NCBI RefSeq assembly: GCF_000499205.1
Contig: NZ_AWUK01000040.1
Coordinates: 1 to 61,533, forward strand
DNA length: 61,533 nucleotides
Direction: 5' to 3'
Origin: Paenibacillus sp. MAEPY2
Lineage (GTDB): Bacteria; Bacillota; Bacilli; Paenibacillales; Paenibacillaceae
This document shows positions 8,701 to 16,683 of the stretch, one piece after another; the stretch's first letter is position 1; the number at the start of each line of letters is the position of its first letter. A program made the translations under genes and the position numbers. The notes under the pieces are model-generated. The model was given only the letters and a program-made list of their open reading frames with translations, was not told where the DNA came from and ran no database searches.

Positions 8701-10153
8701 AGTTGGTCTCCTTTCTCCGTTCAAAAATGACCAGTTGTGTAGGTTGTCCATATCCCTCTGCGCACTCACCAATACCCCTTATTTCAAAGTTATAATTTCC
8801 TTTGAGTGCCCATTCTTCACATTGGGCTGCCAATTCCGCCCGAGTCCACTCGAAACGATGATCATGGTGACGAAAGCTATCCTGCTCCATCGCATACACT
8901 TCGTTGTACTCTTTGTTTGGAGTTGTCACCAGCAACACATCGGGTCGATAATCACTCATAATGGTTTCCATAATCCCGTTCAAGCGATACGCTTCGATAT
9001 GCTCTATCACTTCGCACAGGATCATGACATCCTGATTTTGCATCTGTTCATCAAAATAAAACAGCGAGCCGATCACAGGTTTGGGCATAGCAACGATCCC
9101 GCTTCGGTCTTCCAGCTTCGCGAAGCGCTCCATGGCCCGAAGCCGTGACTGACCTGATGGCTCAACGGCCAGAATGGATTCCACGCCCGAAATATAGGCC
9201 AAGCGGGCAGAAAGTTTACCTTCCCCGGCTCCCATATCGACAATACGTCGCTTAGATGGAAGAGCTTCAACTACTTCCGCTATTGCTCGATAACGCAGTT
9301 CATTTAACCTTACTGGTGACTCAGATCGCTCAAGCTCACCTGCAGAGGTATCTTGAATCCCTTCATCACTCTCATTGATTCCCTTATCGGAAATCTGATT
9401 CACTCCACCTGCCCGCTCAACCGAGACGGACAGGTTCCCTTCCTGGTGCTCATACTTCCGAATTAATTCGGAAAATCGCAGTGTGCGTCGGACAATAAGC
9501 TCTTTCAGTGGATGGTTTTCCAGCCATCCTTCGCCATAACGTTTGATCTTATCAATCTCATCTTCACTAATGAAATAATGTTTGTAGTTGTCCAACACTG
9601 GAATCAGCAGAAATAACTGACGCAGTGCATTTTGTACTGTAACTTGTCCGCTCAGTCTGATACGGCGGACAGTACTATTCTTTTTCAGATCAAATGTATA
9701 AGACAACTCATCCCGCTCAAGGGTAACCGTGTAGCCTAGTGACGAGAATAGTTCCTCCACAACCCGATCAGGGAGGTCCGATGCCACAGGTCCAAATGAC
9801 AGCTCCATATCGAACGAGTGCTCCACCCATTGCAAATGGTCTTCCTTCGGTTTACCATTCAACGCTGTCCCCAGCGCAGAGCGTATGTAAGAGCAGAACA
9901 AACTGCTCGTTACAAATTCACGGTCGTTAATATATTGTGTAATGTCGTAACCGTTCGGAGTACCTCTTACCAGATCAACAGGATCTGGCTCGGCATGAAT
10001 CAACACTTCGGTTTCGCTCTCTGTGTCAGTGATATAAACAATTCGTACACGCGCATCCTTTTCCGTCCGGTCATATACGTTATGTGGATTCTTCGCCAGC
10101 AAGCGCGATACAGCTCCTGCCCCTGCTCCTCTTACTTTCAATATCAGATGCAT
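8678..10153 (-). CDS. hen1: Hen1 3'-terminal RNA ribose 2'-O-methyltransferase
   Basis: A 491-residue protein. The N-terminal half (about residues 1-240) is the bacterial Hen1 domain known to activate the Pnkp ligase. The C-terminal half is a methyltransferase with the SAM motif VDMGAGEGKLS at about residue 315. It also has the Hen1 metal-site signature: the E-V-I-E-H of CEVIEHIE and, further on, HHDHRFEW. The domain marks the repaired junction with a 2'-O-methyl group, which blocks re-cutting at that site. ATG at 10153 follows AAGGAGG. The gene starts 18 bases after the nucleotidyltransferase stop and overlaps pnkp, so the three are clearly one operon. Confidence 0.95.
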   Translation of the reverse strand: MHLILKVRGAGAGAVSRLLAKNPHNVYDRTEKDARVRIVYITDTESETEVLIHAEPDPVDLVRGTPNGYDITQYINDREFVTSSLFCSYIRSALGTALNGKPKEDHLQWVEHSFDMELSFGPVASDLPDRVVEELFSSLGYTVTLERDELSYTFDLKKNSTVRRIRLSGQVTVQNALRQLFLLIPVLDNYKHYFISEDEIDKIKRYGEGWLENHPLKELIVRRTLRFSELIRKYEHQEGNLSVSVERAGGVNQISDKGINESDEGIQDTSAGELERSESPVRLNELRYRAIAEVVEALPSKRRIVDMGAGEGKLSARLAYISGVESILAVEPSGQSRLRAMERFAKLEDRSGIVAMPKPVIGSLFYFDEQMQNQDVMILCEVIEHIEAYRLNGIMETIMSDYRPDVLLVTTPNKEYNEVYAMEQDSFRHHDHRFEWTRAELAAQCEEWALKGNYNFEIRGIGECAEGYGQPTQLVIFERRKETNYEEQQRA

Positions 10154-10171
10154 CAGATCTCCTCCTTCTTC

Positions 10172-10975
10172 TTATACCTTTACCTCCCACACCTCTTGCA
10201 GTGCAAAACGGAAGATCCGGTCCAATTCTTCATATTGAATAACCTGCTCATTCTCCATCTGAGCGGCCATTTGTTCAAAATGCGCGATCTTCTCCGCCAA
10301 AAAAGCCTGTATCGCTGGCAGCTGCGGTTCCAGATCAAGTTCCTCGCCTGCCTTTTTCCGGCGTAACAATTCATGGATTTCCGTATAGAGCGGCCCGCTC
10401 TGAGGAACAAGCTCGTGCACCAGCTCTTTGAATGCCATCGGCGGCATCGCATCATAACGTTCGATCCAGCCACAGGCGAGCAGTGGGCGCAGCACATAGA
10501 AGTACTTTTTGATCTTCACCTGCTCACCCTGCAAATAATCCCGGAAGTTTCCCTTCGCCATATTCAGATAATGGTACATACAGGACTTTGGTGAGAAGGT
10601 CAAAGGCGACAGTGCACGAATATGCTCTGCCACGCTGTACGGTTCGTCATACTGAATCGGGGATTGCAACCACTCCAACAGCGGTGGATTCGACTTGCGA
10701 AATAGCTTCAGGGCTTTGCGCAAATCCCAACCATTGATATCAAGCTGATCACTGATCGGGCGTTCGATGACATCCCTTTTATCCTCAATGGACAAGTACC
10801 ATTCCAGCGGTCTCACATATAGGAAACGAACATCGTAATCGCTGTCCTGTGAAGGGAAACCCCACGCCCGGCTGCCCGATTCACAGGCATAGATGATCCG
10901 TACGTTCTCCTCCTGTTCAATCTGCTTCAGCTGCTGTCTAATCGTATCTCTCATTTCTTCATGAACATGAGTCAT
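10172..10975 (-). CDS. YcgL-type predicted nucleotidyltransferase
   Basis: A 267-residue protein of the COG3541 type. It has the polymerase-beta-like nucleotidyltransferase signature: GSRAWG followed ten residues later by DSDYDV, which supplies the metal-binding Asp pair. ATG at 10975 has GGAGGG about ten bases upstream; the frame opens at 10993, but the first start is poorly placed. It begins 26 bases after rsr and ends 18 bases before hen1, so it belongs to the repair operon. The family's substrate is not established to my knowledge. The position suggests a nucleotide is added to, or removed from, an RNA end or tRNA during repair. That is inference. Confidence 0.85.
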   Translation of the reverse strand: MTHVHEEMRDTIRQQLKQIEQEENVRIIYACESGSRAWGFPSQDSDYDVRFLYVRPLEWYLSIEDKRDVIERPISDQLDINGWDLRKALKLFRKSNPPLLEWLQSPIQYDEPYSVAEHIRALSPLTFSPKSCMYHYLNMAKGNFRDYLQGEQVKIKKYFYVLRPLLACGWIERYDAMPPMAFKELVHELVPQSGPLYTEIHELLRRKKAGEELDLEPQLPAIQAFLAEKIAHFEQMAAQMENEQVIQYEELDRIFRFALQEVWEVKV

Positions 10976-11001
10976 CTCTATTGCCCTCCACATTTCCCAA
11001 T

Positions 11002-12495
11002 TTAAATATCCATCGCCCGCACCCGGTTAGCGAGTGTATCATATCCCGCCACAGTCTCGGCAATATACGTCAATACCGTTTCACTCCAGCCATAGATATA
11101 AAAAGTTTTACCATCACGTGGTGGTACCATTGCCTGCTGATAAGGTGCAATATCCACGATAAACGCCTTCAACTCCGAATTCATCATCCGGCGATAACGT
11201 TCAAGCTCGGCATATAACGGACTGCCCTCATTCTGCTGTTCATCGGTGATCATAATGATCTGATCCACTTTCTCTCCAATATCCCGAAGCTCACGCACAG
11301 GCCGCCCCGTGTCGGTTCCACCTTGTGCCCGAATACGATGAGCCTGGGAAAGAATGCTTTCATTCATCTTCGGACGAGCATCTTCAACCATATGGTCGAA
11401 TAACCAGAACAGCGAGTTGCCTCGGGTTTGTTTATAAAGCGCCAGTGCCAGCACCGAACCGATTCGCAGATAATCCCCTTGCATAGAGCCGGAGCGATCC
11501 AGGAAAATGGCCGTTCTTCCAGGCAACGCTGGCAGATTTCCAATCGATAGCTCCACGGCCTGCCGCAAAGCCTCCCGCAGCTCTTCCCTTGCAGTCATTT
11601 CATATGCACTGGCGAATTGGAAAGGTAAAATGCGCGACTTACGCAGGGCTTCCGCATCCGTTAGACGACGTGTGACGTAATCCATATTTTTTGATTTTTC
11701 AAAAACTCCAGCCCGATCCATTGCATTCAGATGACGCAACAACGCAAAGGTCGGCATTTGTAACATCAATGCCTCCCATACCGTACGTGTTGGCTGCATG
11801 ATCGATGTGACCACCGAATACGGCAGTTTGCCTTTTTCGATCAGATGCATCTGACTTGCCGGATTCGGGATAGCCTTCAGCTTCTCCAGCGCCTGCAACT
11901 GCGGCAGGTCCGTAAGATCTACTTCAAGCCCCCGTAAATAACGGAACAAGGCTTGCTGTTTCATATCTCTCGGCTTGGGATGTGCTGTAGCGATCATATC
12001 GCCCAGACTGTATCCACGCCCGCGTCCGTTGTATTTGATCGCCCAGTATTCGCTGACTCCGTTCAAAAAAAGGCTCACCTGACGCTTCACAGCTCGACCG
12101 CCTTGCCCCCGGCCAGTTCCTCTTAGAATGGTCAGAAAATCGGCCAAGTCAGCCGGTGTCTGTACCACTTGGGAGAATACTTTTGCAAAGTGATCCGGGT
12201 CCACCTTCGACAACAGCGCCAGCCCGAATAGGGGCTGTAACCGCATCAAGGCTTCATTACGCGCATAGATCAGCGCCCGCGCCATAAAACCCGCATCCAC
12301 CTCAGCCATCTCCTGATGACTCACCATCGCATCGTCCATTAGCTGCTGTGTATCTGCATAAAACGTATTGTTCAATGTATTGGTCAACAACAACTGTATA
12401 TATTGTTCCTCCACCAATCGCTCATAGGCTCCATAGCCTTCATGATTACGTGTGGTTGGCTGAGGTTGATTGAATAATTGTTTCGCTCTGCTCAT
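11002..12495 (-). CDS. rsr: Rsr, bacterial Ro60-like TROVE-domain RNA-binding protein
   Basis: A 497-residue protein. The TROVE HEAT-repeat ring occupies about residues 1-330. A von Willebrand A domain follows, with the metal-site motif LDRSGSMQ at about residue 338 and TGRPVREL near residue 395. Ro60/Rsr proteins form a ring that binds misfolded RNA and a Y RNA. In Deinococcus, Rsr works with exoribonucleases in RNA maturation and turnover under stress. ATG at 12495 lies eight bases after GGGAGGT; a GTG three bases earlier is also possible. A Y-RNA-like sequence lies 51 bases upstream on the same strand, the expected arrangement. It is the first protein gene of the repair operon. Confidence 0.95.
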   Translation of the reverse strand: MSRAKQLFNQPQPTTRNHEGYGAYERLVEEQYIQLLLTNTLNNTFYADTQQLMDDAMVSHQEMAEVDAGFMARALIYARNEALMRLQPLFGLALLSKVDPDHFAKVFSQVVQTPADLADFLTILRGTGRGQGGRAVKRQVSLFLNGVSEYWAIKYNGRGRGYSLGDMIATAHPKPRDMKQQALFRYLRGLEVDLTDLPQLQALEKLKAIPNPASQMHLIEKGKLPYSVVTSIMQPTRTVWEALMLQMPTFALLRHLNAMDRAGVFEKSKNMDYVTRRLTDAEALRKSRILPFQFASAYEMTAREELREALRQAVELSIGNLPALPGRTAIFLDRSGSMQGDYLRIGSVLALALYKQTRGNSLFWLFDHMVEDARPKMNESILSQAHRIRAQGGTDTGRPVRELRDIGEKVDQIIMITDEQQNEGSPLYAELERYRRMMNSELKAFIVDIAPYQQAMVPPRDGKTFYIYGWSETVLTYIAETVAGYDTLANRVRAMDI

Positions 12496-12546
12496 CACTC
12501 ATGACCTCCCGGTGTGAGTCTATTCATTCATCTTCCATAATAAAAT

Positions 12547-12682
12547 GTTCCGAGGAAAAAGGTGGGAAGGTATAATACCCGCTCTACCGCTGAGCTACAC
12601 CGCCATGGACGGCGGCGATTGGATTCGAACCAACGACCTGGTCGATTAACAGTCGAAGTAACCCTCCCTGGCGCCTCGGAAC
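12547..12682 (-). ncRNA. yrlA: YrlA-type Y RNA with a circularly permuted tRNA-like core
   Basis: Read 5' to 3' on the minus strand. The ends form a perfect 9-bp helix (GTTCCGAGG with CCTCGGAAC). After an asymmetric internal loop comes an 8-bp helix (GGGAGGGT with ACCTTCCC, one G-U). Inside it lie, in order: an anticodon-like hairpin with 7-base loop CTGTTAA; a T arm (GTTGG-TTCGAAT-CCAAT); the 3' acceptor strand CGCCGCC; a hexaloop GTCCAT; the 5' acceptor strand GGCGGTG (7 bp, one G-U); TA; and a D arm (GCTC-AGCGGTA-GAGC). This is a tRNA cut in the anticodon region and rejoined at the acceptor end. Known bacterial Y RNAs mimic tRNA and bind Rsr, whose gene is 51 bases downstream. The outer helix would be the Rsr-binding stem. 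Transcript ends may extend further. Confidence 0.88.
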
Positions 12683-12796
12683 CTTGATCCGCAGAGCTTG
12701 TTGCTTCCCCGCTTCACAACCTTATTATGCCTCATGCATTTGCACGCGAACATGGCGAAAGTATGGCGACGAATCCATTTCATAACTCATTAAATG

Positions 12797-12812
12797 ATCG
12801 TTTTGTAACGAT
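12797..12812. promoter_or_regulatory. Perfect palindrome in the divergent repair/WYL intergenic region
   Basis: ATCGTT-TTGT-AACGAT is a 6-bp inverted repeat with a 4-base centre. It lies between the Y RNA and the WYL genes, where an operator controlling both directions would sit. Binding by the WYL protein is inferred from position only. No convincing -35/-10 pair for the Y RNA was found; CATAAT or TAATAA near 12725-12735 is a weak candidate. Confidence 0.4.
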
Positions 12813-12882
12813 TGAAGCACCTAAAGGTATGATGAAATTGATTCAACCTCCATAAGTTTAAAATGAAACCAGCCACTCATCC

Positions 12883-12891
12883 TGATACAAT
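12883..12891 (+). promoter_or_regulatory. Extended -10 promoter of the WYL gene pair
   Basis: TG-A-TACAAT (TG at 12883-12884, TACAAT at 12886-12891) is an extended -10 box 26 bases before the start codon. The -35 region is poor, as is usual for this class. Confidence 0.55.
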
Positions 12892-12917
12892 GAAGGGATA
12901 ACAAGGAGTGAATGCTC

Positions 12918-14273
12918 ATGGCTAAAGAGAGCTTTGACAAAGAAATTCAATTTCTGCGCATGTTGTCCCTGACAAGCGGCGCGTACAACCGTAAACAATA
13001 CGCCGAGCGGCTCGGCATATCCGTACATACTTTTGATAAAACCCAACGCAGGTTAAAAGAAATCATGCAGTCCGTCGCCGACCAACGCACCGGTTCGGAA
13101 CAAAATAAAGAAATGGCAGAGCTCGTACGCTTCCAGTATGGGGAATCCGCTGAGCCTATGCTGCTCTTCCTATTTCGTGCCAAGTCGATGAAAGAGACTG
13201 AAGTTCAGCGTCTATCCGTCCTTTTGCATACCTTACAAGACCAAGCTTTGACCGCTATGGAACTGTTGGACGCCTGCTGCGCAGATCTGCCGGAGGATCT
13301 GGCTTTGCCTGACGAAAAGACGATTCGTTTAGATCTGAAGTATTTGGAAGAAGTCGGGGTAATTCGCAAGGAACCCGGCGGTAGACCTTATCGTTACCTT
13401 TTGCAGCAGGATGTACTTACGGGGCTAACCGTGGAAGAACAGCTGGAGCTGTATGATTTTGTGGATATTATGGCGAACACCCAGGTTCCTTCCGTACAGG
13501 GTTATTTATTACGCGACAGTCTCAAAAAAGCCATTGCTGCAAGCTATCCGCAGGAAGAAGCCACCGAACCATTTATATACAAGTACCACTATTATTCCCG
13601 CATTCTGGACGAAGCTCATCTGTACACCCTGCTTAGTGCAATTCGACAACGAAAACATGTGCAGTTCCTGTATTATTCACCCAAAAAACCGTCCAGCTAC
13701 AGCTCGCAGAATACGAATCCACGCTTTGAACGGGAAGCAGGCGGACGATCCAACCGGATCATCCCCCTTGAAGTGGTCTATGATCATCAGTATGGCCGCT
13801 GGTATGTCATTGGATATCAAGGGCGCCGTGGCTTTGTGAAATTTCGGATGGAAGGCATTACGCAGCTGGAGGAACAGGATGCAATTGAAGAAGAATATAT
13901 GCTCGAATTGAAGCAGCAGTGGGCCGAGAGCAGCCGCTACAGCTGGCTGGTGGATACGGGAAACACCGTGACGGTTCAAGCCCGATTCTTCCATCCACGG
14001 GATGGTCAGCGTAACTTCATTCTGGACCGTGTACGTTTGCAAGGTCAATGGGGAACGATTACGCCCGAAACGGAACATACCTTTCTGTATGAAATTCAGG
14101 TCAACGGTACCACCGAGATTAAGCCGTGGCTTCGGAGTTTTGGCTCAAGCTGCGAGGTGATCGCTCCACAGAGGCTGCGTCAGGAGATGATTAAGGAATG
14201 GAAGGAGATTGCGCAATATTATGAATCTGTTCGAGAAGATGTTCAACTATCAGATGATGACGAGATTGAATGA
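12918..14273 (+). CDS. WYL-domain transcriptional regulator (with HTH)
   Basis: A 451-residue protein. An N-terminal helix-turn-helix is visible at about residues 20-50 (RKQYAERLGISVHTFDKTQRRL). A long middle section leads to a WYL domain at about residues 230-330 with the core YGRWYVIGYQGRRGFVKFR, and a C-terminal WCX-like part follows. ATG at 12918 is nine bases after AAGGAG; the ATG at 12912 is too close. The gene is divergent from the Y RNA/rsr operon and followed by a second WYL gene that it overlaps. WYL domains often sense nucleic-acid or nucleotide ligands and control defence or repair genes. Control of the RNA-repair operon is my inference. Confidence 0.85.
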   Translation: MAKESFDKEIQFLRMLSLTSGAYNRKQYAERLGISVHTFDKTQRRLKEIMQSVADQRTGSEQNKEMAELVRFQYGESAEPMLLFLFRAKSMKETEVQRLSVLLHTLQDQALTAMELLDACCADLPEDLALPDEKTIRLDLKYLEEVGVIRKEPGGRPYRYLLQQDVLTGLTVEEQLELYDFVDIMANTQVPSVQGYLLRDSLKKAIAASYPQEEATEPFIYKYHYYSRILDEAHLYTLLSAIRQRKHVQFLYYSPKKPSSYSSQNTNPRFEREAGGRSNRIIPLEVVYDHQYGRWYVIGYQGRRGFVKFRMEGITQLEEQDAIEEEYMLELKQQWAESSRYSWLVDTGNTVTVQARFFHPRDGQRNFILDRVRLQGQWGTITPETEHTFLYEIQVNGTTEIKPWLRSFGSSCEVIAPQRLRQEMIKEWKEIAQYYESVREDVQLSDDDEIE

Positions 14274-15114
14274 AACCGGACTGTTCACCTGGACCTCACA
14301 GGAACGAGCCTGGCTGCGCATGATGCTGAATCACCCTGCTGCACCGGAAGCGCTGAACCCCGACACGTTGCACAAAATGCATGACATGCTGGATGCGGAG
14401 CAGGATCTGGACCTTCAGGATTATCTGACCGAAAAGGCCAAAAGTGAAGAAAACAGCGTCTTTCATCCGCTGCTCAAACCATTACGGCAGCTGATTCTGC
14501 ATCATCAGGGGTTTCGTTTGACAGGGCGTGTCCGCAATGGACGCATCAGCCAGGATCAGTTCGGATTTCCCTACAAGCTCGAATATTCCATGGTCAAAAA
14601 GGAATGGTACGTGCTCTGGTATGCTCCACGCTTCGGCAAGCTGATGTCAACCAAACTGCACAGCATTATTGCGGTGCAGGCTCAGAATGTTGAACCGGAG
14701 TTTGCCTCTCAATATGCTACCAAAATCGCTAATTTGACGGAGAACCGGAAGACAACCGTGACCATTGAAGTACTGCCTGAATTCAACCAGGAGTTATCGC
14801 GGATTCTATACGCCTTCTCTTGCTTCGAGAAGCAGGTTGAATATGAAGAAGAACAACAAACCTATCGAATTGAGCTGACGATTCCTCGGAATGAGATGGA
14901 TTATGTGCTGTCCAAAATGCGTTTTCTGGGCAAACGGGTACGGATCGCAGACAATGCTGCCCTTCGAGCGCGAATGTCTGAGACAGCCGCCAAAGTGCTG
15001 GCACGCTATGCGGAATCTGGGACTGAATTACAGCCTGAACGAACTTATGAAGGAGTGCGGAGCCAGCATGTGGAGGAGCCTTTCATCGAGGCAGACGGAA
15101 GTGACTCTGCCTAA
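14221..15114 (+). CDS. Second WYL-domain protein, no recognisable HTH
   Basis: A 297-residue protein with a WYL core at about residues 125-165 (KKEWYVLWYAPRFGKLMS) and a WCX-like tail (VEYEEEQQTYRIEL, then YVLSKMRFLGKRVRI). The first 90 residues are helical and acidic, without an obvious helix-turn-helix. It may therefore act as a partner of the upstream WYL regulator rather than bind DNA itself. It starts inside the preceding gene (ATG 14221, or TTG 14209 next to AAGGAG), overlapping by 53 bases, so the two are co-translated. Tandem WYL proteins with one lacking the HTH suggest a hetero-oligomer. This is inference from domain content. Confidence 0.8.
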   Translation: MNLFEKMFNYQMMTRLNETGLFTWTSQERAWLRMMLNHPAAPEALNPDTLHKMHDMLDAEQDLDLQDYLTEKAKSEENSVFHPLLKPLRQLILHHQGFRLTGRVRNGRISQDQFGFPYKLEYSMVKKEWYVLWYAPRFGKLMSTKLHSIIAVQAQNVEPEFASQYATKIANLTENRKTTVTIEVLPEFNQELSRILYAFSCFEKQVEYEEEQQTYRIELTIPRNEMDYVLSKMRFLGKRVRIADNAALRARMSETAAKVLARYAESGTELQPERTYEGVRSQHVEEPFIEADGSDSA

Positions 15115-15166
15115 CGTGCACGTCAACTGATGGGCCAATAGTTGCTGATAAATTTCCACAATACAC

Positions 15167-15208
15167 AAAGGGCTCCCCATAGTCATGAAGATGATGGGGA
15201 AGCCCTTT
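15167..15208. terminator. Bidirectional terminator after the WYL pair
   Basis: AAAGGGCT-CCCCAT pairs with ATGGGG-A-AGCCCTTT around a 13-base loop, with a T run on both strands. It separates the WYL genes from the convergent LURP-one-like gene. Confidence 0.75.
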
Positions 15209-15291
15209 TGATGATTTGCGATACGAACGTTTAACGAACTGAGCAGGCTCTATTCGAGTACCTGGCACTATCCCACTCCACTCGTCTGCTT

Positions 15292-15789
15292 CTACGTGCC
15301 GTTACTGGCAGCTGAATTCCTTCTTTTGTTAATCGCATGCACACCCATCACAACGGCAATCAATTCATACGTATCCAGATGTTCGGATTGGTTGTCTAAC
15401 ACAAACGCACCTGAACCGAACCAGCCACTTGTACGCCTGAAGCTTGCCACAATTTTGCCGCCCATCCCGGTGATATCATATTCCTGTGAAAACGCTGGAG
15501 CGGAGACATCATACACACCACGCCGTCCGGCATCGTACTCATACTTTTTGCTGAAGAAGCTAATCCTCGCCCGTAAGCCCCCCCATTCCCTTCCATCGGC
15601 TGAGGTCACATCCCAACGGTTACTTAACATGCGGAATTTACCACTGCAAATGAGTCCCGAGTTATCGAATACATCAAGCGATGAACCAAAGGCACTTTTC
15701 AAATCGAGATGACCCGCCTGCTCCTGTTCATGGTTCATAATCTCGGTGTACCCTGCATTAAAGAAATTATCTCTGAAATAGAGTTCCAT
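15292..15789 (-). CDS. LURP-one-related / tubby C-terminal-like protein
   Basis: A 165-residue protein made of alternating beta strands, with the look of the YxjI/LOR beta-barrel family: MELYFRDNFFNAGYTEI at the start, DVFDNSGLICSGKF and WDVTSADG in the middle, and a final hydrophobic helix (YELIAVVMGVHAIN). Such proteins share a fold with plant LURP1, phospholipid scramblases and tubby, in which the central helix threads a 12-strand barrel. The biochemical role in bacteria is unknown. GGAGGGAATTCC lies just before ATG 15789. It is a single-gene unit between the WYL pair and the ABC cassette. Family assignment is moderate. Confidence 0.65.
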   Translation of the reverse strand: MELYFRDNFFNAGYTEIMNHEQEQAGHLDLKSAFGSSLDVFDNSGLICSGKFRMLSNRWDVTSADGREWGGLRARISFFSKKYEYDAGRRGVYDVSAPAFSQEYDITGMGGKIVASFRRTSGWFGSGAFVLDNQSEHLDTYELIAVVMGVHAINKRRNSAASNGT

Positions 15790-15889
15790 GGAATTCCTCC
15801 CTCATAAGAAATAAATGTTCTCCCTTATTGCAAAAGACATATATCCCTATTTACGTATAAGAACTGGGAAATGCTTCAAAATAAAAAAA

Positions 15890-15915
15890 CTGTCAGCTCA
15901 ACCTGCAGCTGACAG
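15890..15915 (-). terminator. Terminator of the first GntR/ABC operon
   Basis: CTGTCAGCT (15890-15898) and AGCTGACAG (15907-15915) form a perfect 9-bp stem. The minus-strand reading continues TTTTTTTATTTT. Confidence 0.85.
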
Positions 15916-15916
15916 A

Positions 15917-15940
15917 ACTTTTACTTTTACTTTTACTTTT
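15917..15940. repeat. Four tandem copies of ACTTTT
   Basis: A hexamer repeated four times lies exactly between the permease stop codon and its terminator stem. It is probably a slippage product in the 3' untranslated region. Confidence 0.8.
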
Positions 15941-15942
15941 AC

Positions 15943-16683
15943 TTACACTTCCACTTTTTTATTATTCAGGTATACGGCAGCTGCAACCAAAATCACAGCC
16001 ACGATGATTTCGAATATAACACTCCACCATGTTCCCTGTGACCACAAGATCCGATTGGACGTAATAGAGATCCCTGTACTTTTTTCCGTGACCTGAAATA
16101 ATTCATTCGGGTTAAAACGACCTGAGAAGATAATATTCTCCAACCAGCTAATGAGATTGGTTAATACGAAGAATGCAATGATACTAATCCATGGCCCTGT
16201 TTTAAAGCGGAAGCTGCCTCCAATGGATATGGAGAGAAAGATGATGACGGTTATGAACAAAACTGCCCACCAGACAAACAACAGCAAGGAAATGATCTCG
16301 GAAACATGAATGCCCGACATATTAATGGCACTGACCAAGTTCATATCTGTGTGCGTTGCACTGAAGATGAAGTAATGAATGGTAGCTACAACCATCAGTC
16401 CCAGCCCGCAAAGCGTTCCGAATATTAAAGGAGACAAAACGTGAGACAGTCCTGTTACGGGAACGAGACGGCGATTATACGAACGGATATTGGACCAGTA
16501 CGTCTTAATCATCTTCACATAAATAGACACGCCTACTCCGACATATGCCATAACACCTATAACGCTGCCTGTTATATCTGACATGAACATTGCCAGCCCA
16601 ATTTGCACGATAATCAATACTGCCAGCCCGGCAAGCAGTATGTTCCAATTCCTTCTAAAGTCGTACTTCAGCAACGTCATCAT
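15943..16683 (-). CDS. ABC-2-type transporter permease
   Basis: A 246-residue membrane protein with about six hydrophobic segments (IGVMAYVGVGVSIYVKMI, FGTLCGLGLMVVATIHYF, LLLFVWWAVLFITVIIF and others). This is typical of the permease half of small GntR-controlled ABC systems such as YtrC/D or BcrB. The start overlaps the ATPase stop by four bases. With the ATPase it probably forms an exporter for an antibiotic or lipid-type compound. The substrate is unknown. A short hexamer repeat and terminator follow. Confidence 0.8.
   Translation of the reverse strand: MMTLLKYDFRRNWNILLAGLAVLIIVQIGLAMFMSDITGSVIGVMAYVGVGVSIYVKMIKTYWSNIRSYNRRLVPVTGLSHVLSPLIFGTLCGLGLMVVATIHYFIFSATHTDMNLVSAINMSGIHVSEIISLLLFVWWAVLFITVIIFLSISIGGSFRFKTGPWISIIAFFVLTNLISWLENIIFSGRFNPNELFQVTEKSTGISITSNRILWSQGTWWSVIFEIIVAVILVAAAVYLNNKKVEV

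Noticed and set aside
12547..12682. An ordinary or broken tRNA-Asn gene
   Set aside because: T arm and D arm are perfect, but the order of halves is inverted and the acceptor is closed by a loop. Two extra outer helices and the rsr gene next door fit a Y RNA better.
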